A stretch of DNA of 64,000 bases, taken from assembly GCF_000444135.1 (NCBI RefSeq), contig NZ_ATDK01000048.1:1-64000 (forward strand), in the 5' to 3' direction. Shown here piece by piece: positions 36,304 through 44,293 of this stretch. The notes beneath the pieces are model-generated. The model searched no databases. It was not told where the DNA came from and saw nothing but the letters and a program-made list of their open reading frames with translations. The first letter of the stretch is position 1, and each line of letters opens with the position of its first letter. The translations under genes and the position numbers were made by a program. The DNA comes from Pseudomonas avellanae BPIC 631 (GTDB lineage Bacteria; Pseudomonadota; Gammaproteobacteria; Pseudomonadales; Pseudomonadaceae).

Positions 36304-37034
36304 GTCGCCCGTTCCTGAGTGCCAGCTATGTCGAGGAAACCCGCTTTGGCTTGTGGTTTCTGCGCAGCCACACCTGGCAATACCGGGTGTTGCGCGTTGC
36401 TATAGACGATTTACGCAGCCTGTTTGCCAGCCCGCCACCGACTGCACCCGTGTTGCTTGATGCGGGCTGTGGGCAGGGCAAGTCATTCCAGCACCTGAGC
36501 AAGGTTTTTGCCCCGTCGAAACTGATCGGCGTCGATGCAGACCCCGACAGCCTGGAAATGAGTCGCCAGGAAGCGCAGGCCCGCGGCATTGACGTCGAGT
36601 TGATCGGCAGCGATTGCGCAGCCCTGCAACTGCCGGACGCCAGCGTCGATGTGCTGTTCTGTCACCAGACCTTCCATCATCTGGTCGAGCAGGAGCAGGC
36701 GCTGGCCGAATTTTATCGGGTGCTCAAACCGGGCGGCTATCTGCTGTTTGCCGAGTCCACCGAGGCCTACATCGACACGTGGGTGATCCGCTGGCTGTTT
36801 CGCCACCCGATGCACGTGCAGAAGAGCGCCGCCGACTATCTGCAGATGATCCGCGAGCAGGGTTTCGAGTTCGATGCCGGCAATGTTTCCTACCCTTATC
36901 TGTGGTGGAGCCGCGCCAAAGACTTCGGCCTGCTTGAAACCTTGAAACTGCAAAAACCCAAGCCATTCGGCCAGCGCGAAGAAACCCTGGTCAACGTGGT
37001 GGCCCGCAAGCCGCTGCGAGGTGACGCCTTATGA
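36300..37034 (+). CDS. Class I SAM-dependent methyltransferase
   Basis: 244 residues. Motif I LLDAGCGQGKSFQHL at ~residues 47-61, LIGVDADPDSL after it, and VDVLFCHQTFHHLVEQEQALAEFYRVLKPGGYLLFAE as motifs II/III. Candidate for O- or C-methylation of the aryl group. Same class as the methyltransferase found in known APE clusters. Overlaps both neighbours by 4 bases. Confidence 0.88.
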   Translation: MSRPFLSASYVEETRFGLWFLRSHTWQYRVLRVAIDDLRSLFASPPPTAPVLLDAGCGQGKSFQHLSKVFAPSKLIGVDADPDSLEMSRQEAQARGIDVELIGSDCAALQLPDASVDVLFCHQTFHHLVEQEQALAEFYRVLKPGGYLLFAESTEAYIDTWVIRWLFRHPMHVQKSAADYLQMIREQGFEFDAGNVSYPYLWWSRAKDFGLLETLKLQKPKPFGQREETLVNVVARKPLRGDAL

Positions 37035-37513
37035 TTCGCCTAGTGTTCGTGGCTTTTCTGCTGCTCGGCGGTTGCGCTGCGCAGGCACCACTACCGACCA
37101 CTGCACCGACCCTGAACTTGCCGATGCAACTGCACATCGAGCGTCGGCAAACCGATCAGCGTCAGGACTGGATGCTGGTCATCCAGCATGAAAACGCCGG
37201 GCTGCGGTGGTCGATGATGGACCCGCTGGGCATTCCTCAGGCTCGCCAGTTGCTGATCAACGGGCAATGGCAAGCCGACGGCCTGCTGCCGCCCAACCCC
37301 GAAGCCCGCGAGCTGTTTGCGGCGCTGATGTTCGCCATGACCCCGGACATGGAAATGCATGGCCGCTATCCCAGCGCTTACCGCCAGGGTATGCAACGCC
37401 GCCTGGATGATCGCTGGCTGGTTGAGTATCAATCGGCCAATGCGTTCACCATTCGTCTCAAGGATGGGCTGAGCTACCAGGTCACACCGCTGAACGACGA
37501 GCGCGCGCAATGA
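37031..37513 (+). CDS. apeN: DUF3261-type outer-membrane lipoprotein, ApeN type
   Basis: 160 residues. Lipoprotein signal FVAFLLLGGCAAQ with Cys15 as the lipobox residue; Ala at +2 favours sorting to the outer membrane. The rest is a beta-rich domain (LHIERRQTDQRQDWMLVIQ). A small lipoprotein of this kind accompanies the LolA/MMPL set in APE clusters and may work like LolB at the outer membrane. Confidence 0.83.
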   Translation: MIRLVFVAFLLLGGCAAQAPLPTTAPTLNLPMQLHIERRQTDQRQDWMLVIQHENAGLRWSMMDPLGIPQARQLLINGQWQADGLLPPNPEARELFAALMFAMTPDMEMHGRYPSAYRQGMQRRLDDRWLVEYQSANAFTIRLKDGLSYQVTPLNDERAQ

Positions 37514-38706
37514 CCGCCTACCTCAACGCGCTGGGAGTGATCTGCTCGCTGGGTGACAGCCGTGAAGAGGTCGCGCGCAGGCTGTTCGCAGGCGACAGTT
37601 CGGGCATGGTGGTCGAAAGCGGCTGGGTGCCGGAGCGGGCGTTGCCGGTGGGCGCGGTCAAAGGCGCACTGCCCGCCATACCACCGGCCATGCGTTCGCA
37701 GCACAGCCGCAATAATCAATTGCTGCTGGCCGCTGCCCTGCAAATCGAAGACGAGATCGGTCAGGCTATCGAGCAATACGGTGCCGGGCGCATTGGCGTG
37801 ATCATCGGCACCAGTACGTCGGGCATCGATGAAGCGAGCAGCAGCATGGCCAGTTGGCTGCGCGACCAGACCTTCCCCGCCGATTACGACTATCGGCAGC
37901 AGGAACTCGGTGCACCCGCTAACTTTCTGGCCACCTGGCTGCAATTGAGCGGCCCAGCCTATGTGATTTCGACTGCCTGCACCTCCAGCGCGCGGGCACT
38001 GCTCAGCGCGCGCCGGGCGCTGGACATGGGCCTGTGCGACGCGGTGCTGTGTGGCGGCGTCGACAGTCTGTGCAAACTGACCCTAAACGGTTTCTCGGCA
38101 CTTGAAGCCATGTCGCCCCAGCTGTGCAACCCGTTTTCCCTCAACCGCAACGGGATCAACATTGGCGAGGCGGCGGCGCTGTTTCTCATGACCCGCGAGG
38201 CTGGCAGCACGCACTCGATTGCGCTGTTGGGCGCAGGTGCCAATTGCGACGCTCACCATATCTCCGCCCCAGAACCCAGCGGACGCGGTGCGCGGGATGC
38301 CATGCTGCAAGCCTTGAGCAACGCCCGACTTGAAGCGGCGCAGATCAGCTACCTGAACCTGCACGGCACCGCGACGCAACTCAACGATGCCATGGAAAGC
38401 CTTGCGGTACAGGCCGTGTTCCCGGAGGGCGTGCCCTGCTCCTCGACCAAATCGCTCAGCGGCCATACGTTGGGCGCGGCAGGGGCGCTGGAAATCGCCT
38501 TTTGCTGGCTGAGTCTGGTGCCACACAACACTGAACACGCCCTGCCCCCGCAAGTGTGGGATGGCGCGGCCGACCCGCTGTTACCCGCGCTGCACTGGAC
38601 CGTGCCGGGCACACGCCTGGCCGCTGCCGACACACGCTACATGATGAGCAATTCCTTTGCTTTCGGTGGCAACAACATCAGCCTGATTATCGGAGATGCC
38701 CCATGA
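37510..38706 (+). CDS. apeO: Beta-ketoacyl-ACP synthase (ApeO type)
   Basis: 398-residue elongating ketosynthase. Catalytic Cys157 in STACTSSARALL; histidines in NLHGTATQLND and SGHTLGAAGALE; Lys in SSTKS. All three catalytic features are present, so it is active, unlike ApeC, with which it is expected to form a heterodimer. Overlaps the lipoprotein and ApeP genes by 4 bases each. Confidence 0.93.
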   Translation: MTAYLNALGVICSLGDSREEVARRLFAGDSSGMVVESGWVPERALPVGAVKGALPAIPPAMRSQHSRNNQLLLAAALQIEDEIGQAIEQYGAGRIGVIIGTSTSGIDEASSSMASWLRDQTFPADYDYRQQELGAPANFLATWLQLSGPAYVISTACTSSARALLSARRALDMGLCDAVLCGGVDSLCKLTLNGFSALEAMSPQLCNPFSLNRNGINIGEAAALFLMTREAGSTHSIALLGAGANCDAHHISAPEPSGRGARDAMLQALSNARLEAAQISYLNLHGTATQLNDAMESLAVQAVFPEGVPCSSTKSLSGHTLGAAGALEIAFCWLSLVPHNTEHALPPQVWDGAADPLLPALHWTVPGTRLAAADTRYMMSNSFAFGGNNISLIIGDAP

Positions 38707-39158
38707 TCGAGTGGCAGCTCGCCGAACTCATACCCCATGCTGGCGACATGATCCTCATCGACCAGGTGCTGGATTTCGACGAAGAGCAGATCAATACCCG
38801 CCTGACCGTGCGCGCCGATGGCCTGTTCAACCAGCCGGACGGCAGCCTGCCCGCCTGGCTTGGCATAGAGCTGATGGCGCAAAGCGTGGCGGCCTACGCA
38901 GGCTGTCAGGCGCGCAGCAAGGGCGAGGCGGTCAAGCTGGGCTTTCTGCTCGGCAGCCGCAAGTTCGACTGCAACGTGGCGCGCTTCCCGGCTGGAAGCG
39001 AACTGCACATTCATGCCGTACGCTCCCTGCAGGACGACAGCGGCATGGGTGTGTTCGAATGCACCCTGACCGGCCCGGACATCACGGCGTTTGCCCGCCT
39101 CAATGTATATTGCCCACCCAACACTGCTGACTACCTGGCTGAAGGAGCCCCGGCATGA
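38703..39158 (+). CDS. apeP: 3-hydroxyacyl-ACP dehydratase (ApeP type)
   Basis: 151 residues, a single hotdog domain: ELIPHAGDMILIDQVL (catalytic His) and GIELMAQSVAAYAGCQARSKG (Glu/Gln on the hotdog helix). Works alongside the ApeI-type domain of the fused ligase, giving the pathway two dehydratases. Start is the ATG overlapping the apeO stop. Confidence 0.9.
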   Translation: MIEWQLAELIPHAGDMILIDQVLDFDEEQINTRLTVRADGLFNQPDGSLPAWLGIELMAQSVAAYAGCQARSKGEAVKLGFLLGSRKFDCNVARFPAGSELHIHAVRSLQDDSGMGVFECTLTGPDITAFARLNVYCPPNTADYLAEGAPA

Positions 39159-39883
39159 CTGAATCGATACTGGTCACCGGCTCCAGCCGTGGCATCGGCC
39201 GCGCCATTGCCTTGCGCCTGGCCCGCGCTGGCTACGACCTGATCCTGCACTGCCGCACCGGCCGTAGCGAAGCAGAAGCGGTGCAAGCCGAAATCATCGC
39301 GCTGGGCCGTCAGGCGCGGGTGCTGCAATTCGACGTCTCGGACCGCGCTGCCTGCAAGGCGATTCTGGAAGATGACGTGGAAACCCACGGCGCGTATTAC
39401 GGCGTGGTGCTCAATGCCGGTCTGACCCGCGACGGCGCATTTCCGGCACTCAGCGACGACGACTGGGATCAGGTGCTGCGCACCAACCTCGATGGCTTCT
39501 ACAACGTGCTGCACCCGCTGACCATGCCGATGATTCGCCGTCGTGCGGCGGGCCGTATCGTCTGTATCACCTCGGTTTCGGGCCTGATCGGCAATCGCGG
39601 CCAGGTCAATTACAGCGCGTCCAAGGCGGGCCTGATCGGTGCCGCCAAAGCGCTGGCCATCGAACTGGGCAAACGCAAGATCACCGTCAATTGCGTCGCG
39701 CCAGGGCTGATCGACACCGCGATGCTCGACGAGAACGTTCCCGTGGATGAACTGATGAAAATGATCCCGGCGCAGCGCATGGGCACCCCCGAAGAAGTCG
39801 CAGGCGCGGTGAATTTCCTGATGTCGGCGGAAGCCAGCTACATCACCCGTCAGGTGCTGGCCGTCAATGGAGGGTTGTGCTGA
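39155..39883 (+). CDS. apeQ: 3-oxoacyl-ACP reductase (ApeQ type)
   Basis: 242-residue short-chain dehydrogenase: VTGSSRGIGRAIA cofactor loop, LNAGLTRDG, catalytic Ser-Tyr-Lys in ITSVSGLIGNRG...YSASK, and the C-terminal RQVLAVNGGLC. NADPH-dependent reduction of 3-oxoacyl-ACP. Coupled to the next gene by a TGATG overlap. Confidence 0.94.
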   Translation: MTESILVTGSSRGIGRAIALRLARAGYDLILHCRTGRSEAEAVQAEIIALGRQARVLQFDVSDRAACKAILEDDVETHGAYYGVVLNAGLTRDGAFPALSDDDWDQVLRTNLDGFYNVLHPLTMPMIRRRAAGRIVCITSVSGLIGNRGQVNYSASKAGLIGAAKALAIELGKRKITVNCVAPGLIDTAMLDENVPVDELMKMIPAQRMGTPEEVAGAVNFLMSAEASYITRQVLAVNGGLC

Positions 39884-41109
39884 TGAAGCGTGTGGTGGTT
39901 ACCGGCATGTCCGGCATTACCTCGGTGGGCAGCGACTGGGCCACCATCAATGCGAGCTTCACGGCCAATCGCAGCGGTATTCGGCGGATGGACGAGTGGG
40001 ACCGTTTCATCGAGCTGAACACCCGGCTGGCAGGTCCCATCGATGATTTCGCTGTGCCCGCGCACTGGACGCGCAAACAATTGCGCAGCATGGGCCGGGT
40101 ATCGCGGCTGGCGGTGGGGGCTGGAGAACAGGCGCTGATCGACGCCGGGCTGCTGAATGATCCGATCATTCGTGACGGCCGCATGGGCACTGCCTGCGGC
40201 TCGTCCACCGGCAGTACCGACGAGATCAAGGCGTTCGGCAACATGCTGATCAACTCGGTGGCGCTGAACCTCAACGCCAACTCGTACGTGCGGATGATGC
40301 CGCACACGACGGCGGCCAACCTCAGCATCTTCTTCGGCCTGACCGGACGCTTGATCCCGACGTCCAGCGCTTGCACCAGTGGCAGTCAGGGTATCGGGTA
40401 CGCCTACGAGGCGATCAAGTTCGGGCGTCTGCCGCTGATGCTCGCGGGCGGCGCCGAAGAACTGTGCCCGACCGAAGCGATGGTCTTTGATGCTCTGTAT
40501 GCAACCAGCCTGAAAAACGACGCACCGCACACCACGCCGCGGCCCTACGACAGCGGACGCGACGGGCTTGTGATCGGCGAAGGCGGCGGCATGCTGGTGC
40601 TCGAAGAACTTGAACACGCCCAGGCGCGTGGCGCGCACATCTATGCCGAGATCGTCGGTTTTGGCAGCAACGCCGACGGCGCGCACAGCACTCGTCCGGA
40701 ACAGGCCACCATGCGCCGCGCGATGGAACTGGCGCTGGAAGACGCCGGTTTGCCACCCGAAGCCATCGGCTACGTCAACGGCCACGGCACGGCGACGGAA
40801 CAAGGCGACATCGCCGAAACCCTGGCCACCAGCAGCCTGTTCGGCCCACGCATGCCGCTCAGCTCACAAAAAAGTTTCCTTGGTCACACACTGGGTGCCT
40901 GCGGCGCACTGGAATCGTGGTTCAGCATCGAAATGCTCAACAGTGATCGCTACATCCACACGCTGAACCTGGTCGACGTGGACCAAAATTGCGGCGAACT
41001 GGACTACATCCTCGGCGAACCCCGGCAGATGAGCAATGAATACGTGATGAACAACAACTTCGCGTTCGGCGGGGTGAATACGTCGCTGATCTTCAAGCGT
41101 TGGGGGTGA
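39883..41109 (+). CDS. apeR: Beta-ketoacyl-ACP synthase (ApeR type)
   Basis: 408 residues, FabF-like. Catalytic Cys164 in SSACTSGSQGIGYAYEA, His in NGHGTATEQGD and GHTLGACGALE, Lys in SQKSFLG. Second ketosynthase of the pathway, likely for the first or a subset of condensations. ATG at 39,883 is used; the earlier in-frame GTG is inside apeQ. Last gene of the operon; a repeat array follows directly. Confidence 0.93.
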   Translation: MKRVVVTGMSGITSVGSDWATINASFTANRSGIRRMDEWDRFIELNTRLAGPIDDFAVPAHWTRKQLRSMGRVSRLAVGAGEQALIDAGLLNDPIIRDGRMGTACGSSTGSTDEIKAFGNMLINSVALNLNANSYVRMMPHTTAANLSIFFGLTGRLIPTSSACTSGSQGIGYAYEAIKFGRLPLMLAGGAEELCPTEAMVFDALYATSLKNDAPHTTPRPYDSGRDGLVIGEGGGMLVLEELEHAQARGAHIYAEIVGFGSNADGAHSTRPEQATMRRAMELALEDAGLPPEAIGYVNGHGTATEQGDIAETLATSSLFGPRMPLSSQKSFLGHTLGACGALESWFSIEMLNSDRYIHTLNLVDVDQNCGELDYILGEPRQMSNEYVMNNNFAFGGVNTSLIFKRWG

Positions 41110-41160
41110 GACCACGGACGTCTCAACTATCGTGCGGCGCTCTGCGTCGCATGCCGTTCT

Positions 41161-41537
41161 GGACGCTCTGCGTCCGGTCTTGAGTCTGCGGCGCAGCGCA
41201 GATTTGTGACGCAGAGCGTCACGCCAGGCATTCCCACGCTGGCGCGTGCGGAACGATAACCTCAACTATCGTGCGGCGCTCCGCATCGCATGCCGTTCTG
41301 GACGCTCTGCGTCCGGTCTTGAGTCTGCGGCGCAGCGCAGATTTGTGACGCAGAACATCACGCCAGGCATTCCCACGCGGAGCGTGCGGAACGATAACCT
41401 CAACTATCGTGCGGCGCTCCGCGTCGCATGCCGTTCTGGACGCTCTGCGTCCCATCCTGATTCTGCGGCACGGCGCAGATTTGTGACGCAGAGCGTCACG
41501 CCAGGCATTCCCACGCTGGAGCGTGAGAAACGATAGG
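41161..41537. repeat. Tandem array of a ~139-bp intergenic repeat
   Basis: Three units start with GGACGCTCTGCGTCC at 41,161, 41,300 and 41,438 (spacings 139 and 138). Each contains GGCGCAGCGCAGATTTGTGACG or a close variant, GCAGAGCGTCACGCCAGGCA, CCCACGC(TG/GG)(G/A)GCGTG and GAACGATA(A/G). A partial unit (CTCAACTATCGTGCGGCGCT) sits at 41,121-41,160. The units differ by single bases, e.g. ATCACG for GTCACG in the second. Same family as at 1-120 and 5596-6003. Short frames across it are repeat artefacts. Confidence 0.9.
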
Positions 41538-41559
41538 TCTACCGGCTCCGCTTATCAAA

Positions 41560-42450
41560 TCACCCGACATTGCGCGTTAAAAGCTCGGTAAACGCCTTGG
41601 CCATCGGTGACTGTTCGTCCTTGCGTTGCACCAGCCACACCGCGCTGGTCGCGCCGGGGTCGAGGACGTTGCGGTAGACCACGCTGTCGATGCGCATCCG
41701 GCGGTAGGATGCAGGCAACACCGTCACGCCCAAGCCGGCTGCGACCAGGCCGATGATGGTCATCACTTCCCCTGCTTCCTGAGTGATCAATGGGCTGAAC
41801 CCTGCGGCGCGGGCCAGGCTCAGGACCTGTGCGTAGATACCACTGCCATAGGTGCGTGGAAAGAACACAAAGGGCTCGGCGGCCAGCGCTGCCATGTAGA
41901 TTCCATCCTCGGTGCTGGCCGCCAGCGGATGGTCGGCACGCATGATCGCCACCAGCGGCTCGTTCAGCAGCTCAAACACCGCCAACGAATCGGGTAACGC
42001 CAGCGGGCGCATGATGCCGACCTGTATGGTCTTGTCTTCAAGCCCTGCGGCCACTTCCTGGCTGGTGATTTCGGTCAGGGTCAGGTGCACGTCAGGGTAA
42101 GCCTGACGAAACGCAAAGATCGCCTGCGGAATACTGGAAGTGAACGGCGCGGACGATGTAAAGCCGATCTTCAGTTCACCGATTTCACCCAGTTGCGCGC
42201 GCCGGGCCACATCAGTGGCTTTATCAACCTGGGCCAATACCAGACGCGCCTCATCAAGAAACAGCCGCCCGGACTCACTCAATTCAACGCGACGATTGGT
42301 GCGCTCGAACAGACGCGTACCCAGTTCCTGCTCCAGCGCCTGAATCTGCTGGCTGAGTGGCGGCTGAGAAATGCCCAGCGCCAGTGCTGCACGGCCGAAA
42401 TGCAGCTCTTCGGCAACCGCGATGAAGTAACGCAGATGGCGCAATTCCAT
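41560..42450 (-). CDS. LysR-family transcriptional regulator
   Basis: 296 residues: helix-turn-helix MELRHLRYFIAVAEELHFGRAALALGISQPPLSQQIQALE, then the inducer-binding domain starting LKIGFTSSAPFTSSIP. It is divergent from an MFS gene 117 bp away, so it probably controls that transporter; ACCT at 42,473-42,476 and AGGT at 42,483-42,486 form a small symmetric element between them. Inducer unknown. Confidence 0.88.
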   Translation of the reverse strand: MELRHLRYFIAVAEELHFGRAALALGISQPPLSQQIQALEQELGTRLFERTNRRVELSESGRLFLDEARLVLAQVDKATDVARRAQLGEIGELKIGFTSSAPFTSSIPQAIFAFRQAYPDVHLTLTEITSQEVAAGLEDKTIQVGIMRPLALPDSLAVFELLNEPLVAIMRADHPLAASTEDGIYMAALAAEPFVFFPRTYGSGIYAQVLSLARAAGFSPLITQEAGEVMTIIGLVAAGLGVTVLPASYRRMRIDSVVYRNVLDPGATSAVWLVQRKDEQSPMAKAFTELLTRNVG

Positions 42451-42567
42451 GCGGCCTCCATTAAGACGTTTTACCTATCAAACAGGTCGAACAATATATT
42501 GGATGGAATGATTGGCGGGCTATATGATTTTTTTCATCGCCTGCCCAATCGTGCTCCGAGGTCTCCC

Positions 42568-43824
42568 TTGAATCCTGCCGTCGCCCCGCCCACCAAAGAC
42601 CTGAACACGTCCGCTAAACCGTCTGGCGACAGCTACATCGAAAAGAACACGCCGCTGTTCAAACGCACCGCGCTGGCGCTGTTCGCGGGTGGGTTCTCGA
42701 CGTTCACCCTGCTGTATTGCGTCCAGCCGATGATGCCGACGCTGTCCAGCGGGTTCTCGCTCTCGGCCGCCCAGAGCAGCCTGATTCTGTCAGTTGCCAC
42801 AGCGATGCTCGCCATCGGCCTGCTGATTACCGGGCCGATATCCGACCGGCTCGGGCGCAAGTCGGTGATGGTCATGGCGCTGTTCTGCGCCTCGCTGTTC
42901 ACCATCGCCAGCGCGTTGATGCCCAGCTGGGAAGGAGTGCTCATCACGCGGGCACTGGTGGGCCTGTCGCTGAGCGGGCTGGCGGCAGTGGCGATGACGT
43001 ACCTGAGCGAGGAAATACACCCCACTCATCTGGGCCTGGCAATGGGGCTGTATATCGGTGGCAGCGCGGTCGGCGGCATGAGCGGGCGGCTGATTGTCGG
43101 GGTCATGATCGATTACGTAAGCTGGCACGCGGCGATGCTGGTGGTCGGCGGGCTGGCACTGATCGCTGCCGTGGTGTTCTGGAGGATCCTCCCGGAATCG
43201 CGCAACTTCCGCCCCCGCTCGCTGCACCCGCGCAGCCTGCTGGACGGCTTTGTGGTGCAATTCAAAGACGCAGGGTTGCCGCTGCTGTTTCTGATTGGTT
43301 TTCTGCTGATGGGCGCTTTCGTCACGCTGTTCAACTACATCGCCTACCGCTTGCTGAGCGAGCCCTACAACCTCAGCCAAGCCGTGGTCGGCGTGTTTTC
43401 CGTGGTGTATCTGTCAGGCATCTACAGCTCGGCAAAAATCGGTTCGCTGGCCGACCGGCTGGGTCGTCGGAAGGTCCTATGGGCTGTGATCGTGATGATG
43501 CTGGCGGGTTTGATCATGACGCTGTTCACCCCCCTGGCGCTGGTTATCCCCGGTGTATTGATCTTCACCTTCGGCTTCTTCGGCGCGCATTCAGTGGCCA
43601 GCAGCTGGGTAGGCCGCAGGGCCACCACCGCCAGAGGTCAGGCCGCGTCGCTGTACTTGTTCTGCTATTACGCAGGCTCAAGCGTGGCCGGAACCGGCGG
43701 TGGCGTGTTCTGGCATTACGCAGGCTGGAACGGCATCGGGCTGTTTATCGGGGTGCTGTTGCTGATGGCGCTGGGCGTGGCGTTGAGGTTGGCGAGGTTG
43801 CAACCGTTGGGGGCCAGAGTTTAG
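42568..43824 (+). CDS. MFS transporter, YnfM-like
   Basis: 418 residues, 12 membrane helices. It resembles E. coli YnfM: TALALFAGGFSTFTLLYCVQPMMPTLS at the first helix, ITGPISDRLGRKSVMVMALF (loop 2-3 MFS motif), PTHLGLAMGLYIGGSAVGGMSGR. Start is uncertain: I use a TTG at 42,568 preceded by GAGG at 42,558-42,561; an in-frame ATG at 42,508 would add 20 residues and reach into the divergent promoter. Drug or sugar efflux is usual for this type; the substrate is not readable. Confidence 0.8.
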   Translation: MNPAVAPPTKDLNTSAKPSGDSYIEKNTPLFKRTALALFAGGFSTFTLLYCVQPMMPTLSSGFSLSAAQSSLILSVATAMLAIGLLITGPISDRLGRKSVMVMALFCASLFTIASALMPSWEGVLITRALVGLSLSGLAAVAMTYLSEEIHPTHLGLAMGLYIGGSAVGGMSGRLIVGVMIDYVSWHAAMLVVGGLALIAAVVFWRILPESRNFRPRSLHPRSLLDGFVVQFKDAGLPLLFLIGFLLMGAFVTLFNYIAYRLLSEPYNLSQAVVGVFSVVYLSGIYSSAKIGSLADRLGRRKVLWAVIVMMLAGLIMTLFTPLALVIPGVLIFTFGFFGAHSVASSWVGRRATTARGQAASLYLFCYYAGSSVAGTGGGVFWHYAGWNGIGLFIGVLLLMALGVALRLARLQPLGARV

Positions 43825-44293
43825 ACAAGAAGACGTCAGGAAACTATCACTGGCATTTTTGATGAACAGTTCATATCGAGCGCCAGTGAAGCGGAATTGA
43901 CGCATCTTGTGCAGAGTCTGCGCTCAGGAGATGCCGGCAAGCAGATCGCCTTTAGCCACGTTGTTGCCCGCTATGCGGAGCAGTTGCTAGCGTCCTGACA
44001 CCAGCCATCCGAAAAAACTCGCTCGGGAAGACGTGACACGCGCCTTCCCGACTCAGCGTACACGCCATAAATCGAAATTATTTTCATATATTTGTTTATT
44101 TCCTATTTTCGTGTAATTTATTTTCATCGCGAAAACAGAGATAAAAACAATGAATGCCTGTGATCGCCCTGAAACCTCCCTGCAATATCTCCTTGCGTCA
44201 TCCCTGCCGAGTACTCCCGGGTCGCCTCCTGGCTAACGACTTCAGCCTTTGGTGTTGCGCCCTCGCCTATCGTCTCTGCAAGGAACCGTCGCT
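43825..44293. promoter_or_regulatory. Gap upstream of the D-amino-acid operon, with repeated operator-like boxes and a possible leader peptide
   Basis: Three things are present. The MFS frame stays open past its TAG for 57 codons to a TGA at 43,998. A hairpin TCGGGAAG/CTTCCCGA spans 44,023-44,051. A very AT-rich block at 44,065-44,150 carries TTATTTTCAT twice, starting at 44,078 and 44,118, exactly 40 bp apart; these could be regulator boxes for the downstream RpiR protein. After the AT-rich block, an ATG at 44,150 opens a 28-codon frame ending at 44,236, without a clear ribosome site. Confidence 0.45.

Noticed and set aside
41219..41536. Short open frames on both strands across the repeat array
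   Set aside because: Periodic sequence produces repeated frames; peptides simply repeat the unit and have no ribosome sites.
41110..41540. Possible CRISPR array at the tandem repeats
   Set aside because: Units are ~139 bp of nearly identical sequence with no unique spacers and no cas genes nearby.
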